From contig JABSSW010000072.1 in NCBI GenBank assembly GCA_018902385.1, forward strand, positions 124,001-188,000: DNA of 64,000 nucleotides, in the 5' to 3' direction. Under the pieces are notes generated by a model. It searched no databases. It was not told where the DNA came from and saw nothing but the letters and a program-made list of their open reading frames with translations. Shown here piece by piece: positions 60,662-64,000 of this stretch (the first letter of the stretch is position 1; the number at the start of each line of letters is the position of its first letter). Source of the DNA: Physcia stellaris (Eukaryota; Ascomycota; Lecanoromycetes; Caliciales; Physciaceae). The translations under genes and the position numbers were made by a program.

Positions 60662-62435
60662 GATAATGCGACAAAATAATGCATCATCATTGAACAATGT
60701 TCAAAACGTACGTCGAATATAAATCAATACGAGATAATCGACAAATTTGAAAACAAATTTGTGATTGAAATCATTAACAAACGTCATGCAATAAACAATT
60801 GAATCATATCTGAAAACGAGAAAAAAAACAAACGTGAAAATACAAAATAATGTTTAATCGTCAAGTCTGAAAATTTATTTGCAATAAAGTTGATTAACAT
60901 CGATAATGCGATATGATAATGCATACAATCTTAAAATATTCACAACGTAAGTGATAAAGCGAAAAATAACGAATATTACACAAGAAGATAATCGAATATG
61001 CGAAATGATTTATCAATATCGAGAAAAAAAAATTGAAAATGTTATAGAAAATCGATCGAAAATTGTCGACACGCGATTGTTGCGTTTATCGAAAAAATTT
61101 AAACGTCGAAATCAAAAGCAATATTTCGATGCAAAACATTTAATCAAACATTCAACACGATCGCATTAATATTTTTGCAACGTTTGCAAATAAAACAAAT
61201 CTGAATCGCAATGAAATGAACTTATTGATTGTTGAACAGATTTCGATAAAACGTATCGACAATTCTATTGAATATTCATTTGTAACAATAATAAATAAAT
61301 AAAATAATGCATGAGAATAATGCGTTGATTAACATTAATTAAAACATTTTAATTTATATTCGAATCGCAAAAAATTTGAATTATGTTTTCGTATCGAATA
61401 ACATCGATGTCAAAACTTCAATTTTATAAATCAATTTTTCAATGTTGTCGATCATGAAACAAACATAAATGAAAATAACGAAAATAATATTGATGATAAT
61501 TCGAAAAATGTTCAAAACACGAATAAAAAATAATGCATGAAAATAATGCATAAATTAATAATTTTCAAAATTTATGTTCGAATCATGAAAATTGATTTGT
61601 TTGTTTCGTTTATAACGAATATTTAATCGATGTTCAAATTTAATGTTTTGAAAAACTTGATGCGAATATTTAAAACGAAATCAATCGATACGAAATTCGT
61701 GAAAAATCAGAAAAATGATGAAATCATTGATGTCAATAATAATATCAATAGTAATAATAGTTTTTTCTTGATAAATCAAATAATCGATTCAATATAAAAT
61801 AATGCTCGTAAATTAACAAATTATAACAATTGTTAAAAATACGAAAATTTTAAAATGATTTCGCAATGAAAACGACTCAAAAATTTGAAAATCAAAAAAT
61901 GTCGAAAACAATATTTCGAATGAAAAAAATATTGATAATGAAAATGAAAGAAATTTGAATGCAAATCAATTCGATAATAATAATTTTGACGATAATAAAA
62001 CGAATAACGATAACGATATTCGAATTTTTGAATAAATCGAATAATACGTCAAAATAATGCACAAATTAACAAATCGAAAAACGTCATTATGAAAAAAAAC
62101 AAATCGACGAATAAATAATAGATATTGATGTGAACAAAAACAAAACGTCAATAATTAAAAATTACAAAAATTGATTTTATCGCGTTATTTTTTTATCGCG
62201 TTCAAATTTTTGCGTTCAAATTTTTGCGTTCAAATTTTTGCGTTCAAATTTTTTTGCGTTCAAATTTTTTGCGTTCGTTCGAAATTTTTTTGCGTTCAAA
62301 TTTGCAATTTCAATTTAACAAAAAATCAATCGCAAAACGTTTTAAAATATTCAAATTCAAAAAAAAAATGACAAAACAAATCGATAATGCATTCAAATTA
62401 AGAAAATGCGTTATCGAATATTGATTAATACATCA
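60662..62435 (+). repeat. Intron-like modules, unit B
   Basis: Counterparts of the unit A modules at 60662, 60902, 61304, 61530, 61798, 62041 and 62383, plus the one at 59727 at the unit edge. Positions relative to the unit match those in A, so they predate the duplication. Some have lost one half of the paired motif. Confidence 0.55.
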
Positions 62436-62830
62436 ATAAAAACACAAACGAGCAAAATTCGAAAAATGATCGCATTGCGCGAAATTAAACGTTTTTAAAA
62501 ATCATTGAATTATTAATTGCAAAAAAATCGTTCGCGAAATTTGTGAAAAAAATGATGCAAAATGTATTTGACGATTTTGTTATCGAATTTCAAAACAAAA
62601 AAAAAAATGTCAAAATTCAAATATCGATTTTTGAAATTTTGCAAAAAAATATCGAAAACGTTTTTACAAAAATGTTTGAAAATAAATCAAATACATTATT
62701 TTTGCGTATTATTTTAATAATTAATTTTTATGAAAATAAATAATTCATCTAAAAAACGATTCATGCGAAAACGAATAATTTTTCAAATAAAAAATATTTA
62801 TTTTGTTCGAAAAATTTTGAAAATGTTTTG
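60690..62830 (+). pseudogene. Decayed gene with histone H3 fold, unit B
   Basis: Begins with a readable exon at 60951-61169 (NRICEMIYQYREKKIENVIE, then TRLLRLSKKF and HSTRSH), which is also present in interrupted form in unit A near 57900-58090. The H3-like end starts at about 62464 (IALREIKRF) and includes IELLIAKKSFAKFVKKMMQN and NVKIQISIFEILQKN. Between MMQN and NVKIQ it has about 11 more codons than unit A (VFDDFVIEFQNKKK region), placing extra length at loop 1 of the histone fold. The C-terminal HAK block is present near 62760-62810. It has several frame breaks and is not functional. Confidence 0.7.
62180..62305 (+). repeat. Minisatellite in the H3-like tail, unit B
   Basis: About seven units of gcgttcaaatttttt with unit lengths of 13-16 bases, longer than the five-unit array in unit A. 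Several units have lengths not divisible by three. Confidence 0.7.
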
Positions 62831-62970
62831 TGAATGCAAATCAATATCGATTTAACAATCATTTAAACACAACGTTAATTTTGTTGAATAATTAATTTAC
62901 ATAATTTAAATTCGCGTTTGAATTTTGTTTTTCAAATCGATATTTGTTATGAATGAAATGAAAAATTGAA

Positions 62971-64000
62971 TCGATTAACATTTAAAAAAACGCGAAATGT
63001 CAAATTATGTATATATTTAACGATTTTGTTGTCGAATTAAATCAAAATCATATAAAACGAAAACAAAATTTTTTGTCAAATATGACGTAACAAAATATAA
63101 TCAATTTTCATGTTGTTTATAATTGATTTCGATTTATAACAATATTTAGAATGAAATAATAATAATATGATAAATGATTTTTCGATCAATTTTGAACAAT
63201 ACATTATATCATTATTTTCATTTTAATTTTTGAATTGTTAAAATTTTATTTATGTTTTTCAAATAACGCAATATAAATATGATTTTTAATTTTTGCATTA
63301 AAATTCGTGCAAAACAAAATATTAAAATCGAATTATTCGAATATTTAATTTTTCAAAAAATCAAAAATTTAAATAAAACAAAACAAATCAATAACAATAT
63401 TTTTTTTTTAATATGAAATTTTTGAATTTTTTTTTATTTAAATTTTATAATAAAAAATAAAATATCGATTTTAATTGCTGTCAAAAATAAAAAAAATAAT
63501 AAAATATTATTCGATTAATTTCGTATATAAATTAAAACAATACGATTTGATATGTTATTTCAAATATATTATATATGTTTATATAAATCATTTTAAATTA
63601 CAAAACATCAAACATATATTATTTATATTACAATCATAAAATTTATAATTATATTATTATTTTATTATATTTATATTTTTATGAAATAAAATGACAACGA
63701 TTTTATAAAATTTTTAAAACAAAATAAACAAAAGATTTTGAATGATTTTTTAAAAAATATCTCATTGAAAAATAAACTAATAAAATCTGAAGATTACGAA
63801 TTTGAACATTTCGTTCGAATTATTTTTCGATTTTAATTTTGATTTAGAAATAGTACTAAATAAAATCAACTACGATTCGAAAATTTGTTTTGAAACTTAA
63901 ATATTCTATATTTATCTGTTGTGAAATTAAAATCGTTATTAAATGCGAAATCGAACAAAATTGCGATCGCAAGAAATTCTATTATTTTCGTTAATTTTAT
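62971..64000. other. Almost pure A/T sequence, no gene
   Basis: The last kilobase has the lowest G+C of the window, with long A and T runs and scattered CG. A short stretch near 63010-63050 recalls the loop region of the unit B H3-like gene (aacgattttgttgtcgaatt) and may be a remnant of a third unit. No open frame of note. Confidence 0.6.

Larger units (their letters stand above)
59727..62970 (+). repeat. Tandem unit B (about 3.24 kb)
   Basis: Second unit with the same parts in the same order as unit A. Its start (59727) follows directly on the end of A. It is longer mainly through a larger minisatellite and insertions in the exon region. It carries more small interruptions than A. Confidence 0.85.
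49060..64000. other. AT-rich block with RIP-like, CC/GG-depleted composition
   Basis: From about 49.05 kb the composition changes within a few dozen bases. CC and GG are almost absent, G+C is low, yet CG, CA and TG remain frequent. Open frames contain many Gln codons (CAA) but practically no Pro, Gly or Trp. That is what C-to-T change at CpC (both strands) would leave. Classic RIP would instead remove CpA. The block continues to the end of the window and holds a retroelement fossil and a tandem repeat. Confidence 0.85.

Noticed and set aside
58240-62435. CRISPR-like array from the evenly spaced ataatgc motifs
   Set aside because: Spacing is 180-390 bp, the motif is short and varies, the spacers are partly coding, and the genome is fungal.
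49060-64000. Mitochondrial DNA insertion or contamination as the source of the AT-rich block
   Set aside because: The block contains a Gypsy element and a histone-fold gene with spliceosomal-type introns, and has many CG dinucleotides; no mitochondrial gene was seen.
1-64000. tRNA genes
   Set aside because: I scanned for the conserved T-arm GGTTCRAATCC and A-box patterns and found no pair with plausible spacing; a dedicated search could still find one.

Overview
The window looks like part of a filamentous ascomycete (Pezizomycotina) chromosome. The evidence is protein-coding genes cut by many 46-245 nt introns with GTAAGT-type donors and CTAAC/CTGAC branch sites, a HET-domain gene, a fungal Zn2Cys6 regulator, a fungal NLR, a dispersed 5S rRNA gene, and a long AT-rich block that carries RIP-like damage. 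The order or genus cannot be fixed from the sequence alone.

Layout. 0.7-11.7 kb: FMP27, a giant bridge-like lipid-transfer protein, followed by an Upc2-like zinc-cluster regulator, both on the minus strand. 14-17 kb: a small secreted protein and a HET-domain gene. 17.8-18.7 kb: a small mitochondrial membrane protein gene with two decayed tandem copies. 19.3-23.2 kb: an MFS exporter and a Cys-rich basic protein. 25.3-31.9 kb: small secreted or orphan genes, including a five-exon protein made of two copies of one domain and a duplicated small-gene locus. 32.7-34.2 kb: a desaturase-like membrane enzyme.

36.7-47.8 kb is the most striking genic stretch. Four adjacent genes each carry a domain tied to cell-death signalling: a HeLo-like domain fused to a degenerate kinase (an MLKL-like layout), a divergently transcribed large Ser/Thr kinase, a truncated metacaspase-like protein whose catalytic Cys position is Ala, and a NACHT-ankyrin NLR. 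A shared role in allorecognition or immunity is inferred from domains and proximity only.

A 118-nt 5S rRNA gene (48.82-48.94 kb) stands at the edge of an AT-rich block that runs from about 49.05 kb to the window end. In this block CC and GG are almost absent while CA, TG and CG stay common, which is not the classic CpA RIP pattern. The block holds one broken Ty3/Gypsy element with a chromodomain-like end, then two tandem units of about 3.05 and 3.24 kb. Each unit carries a decayed gene ending in an unmistakable histone H3 fold behind a Lys-rich repetitive tail, a divergent acidic partner gene, and about eight copies of a near-identical intron-like module. The last kilobase is almost pure A/T with no gene seen.
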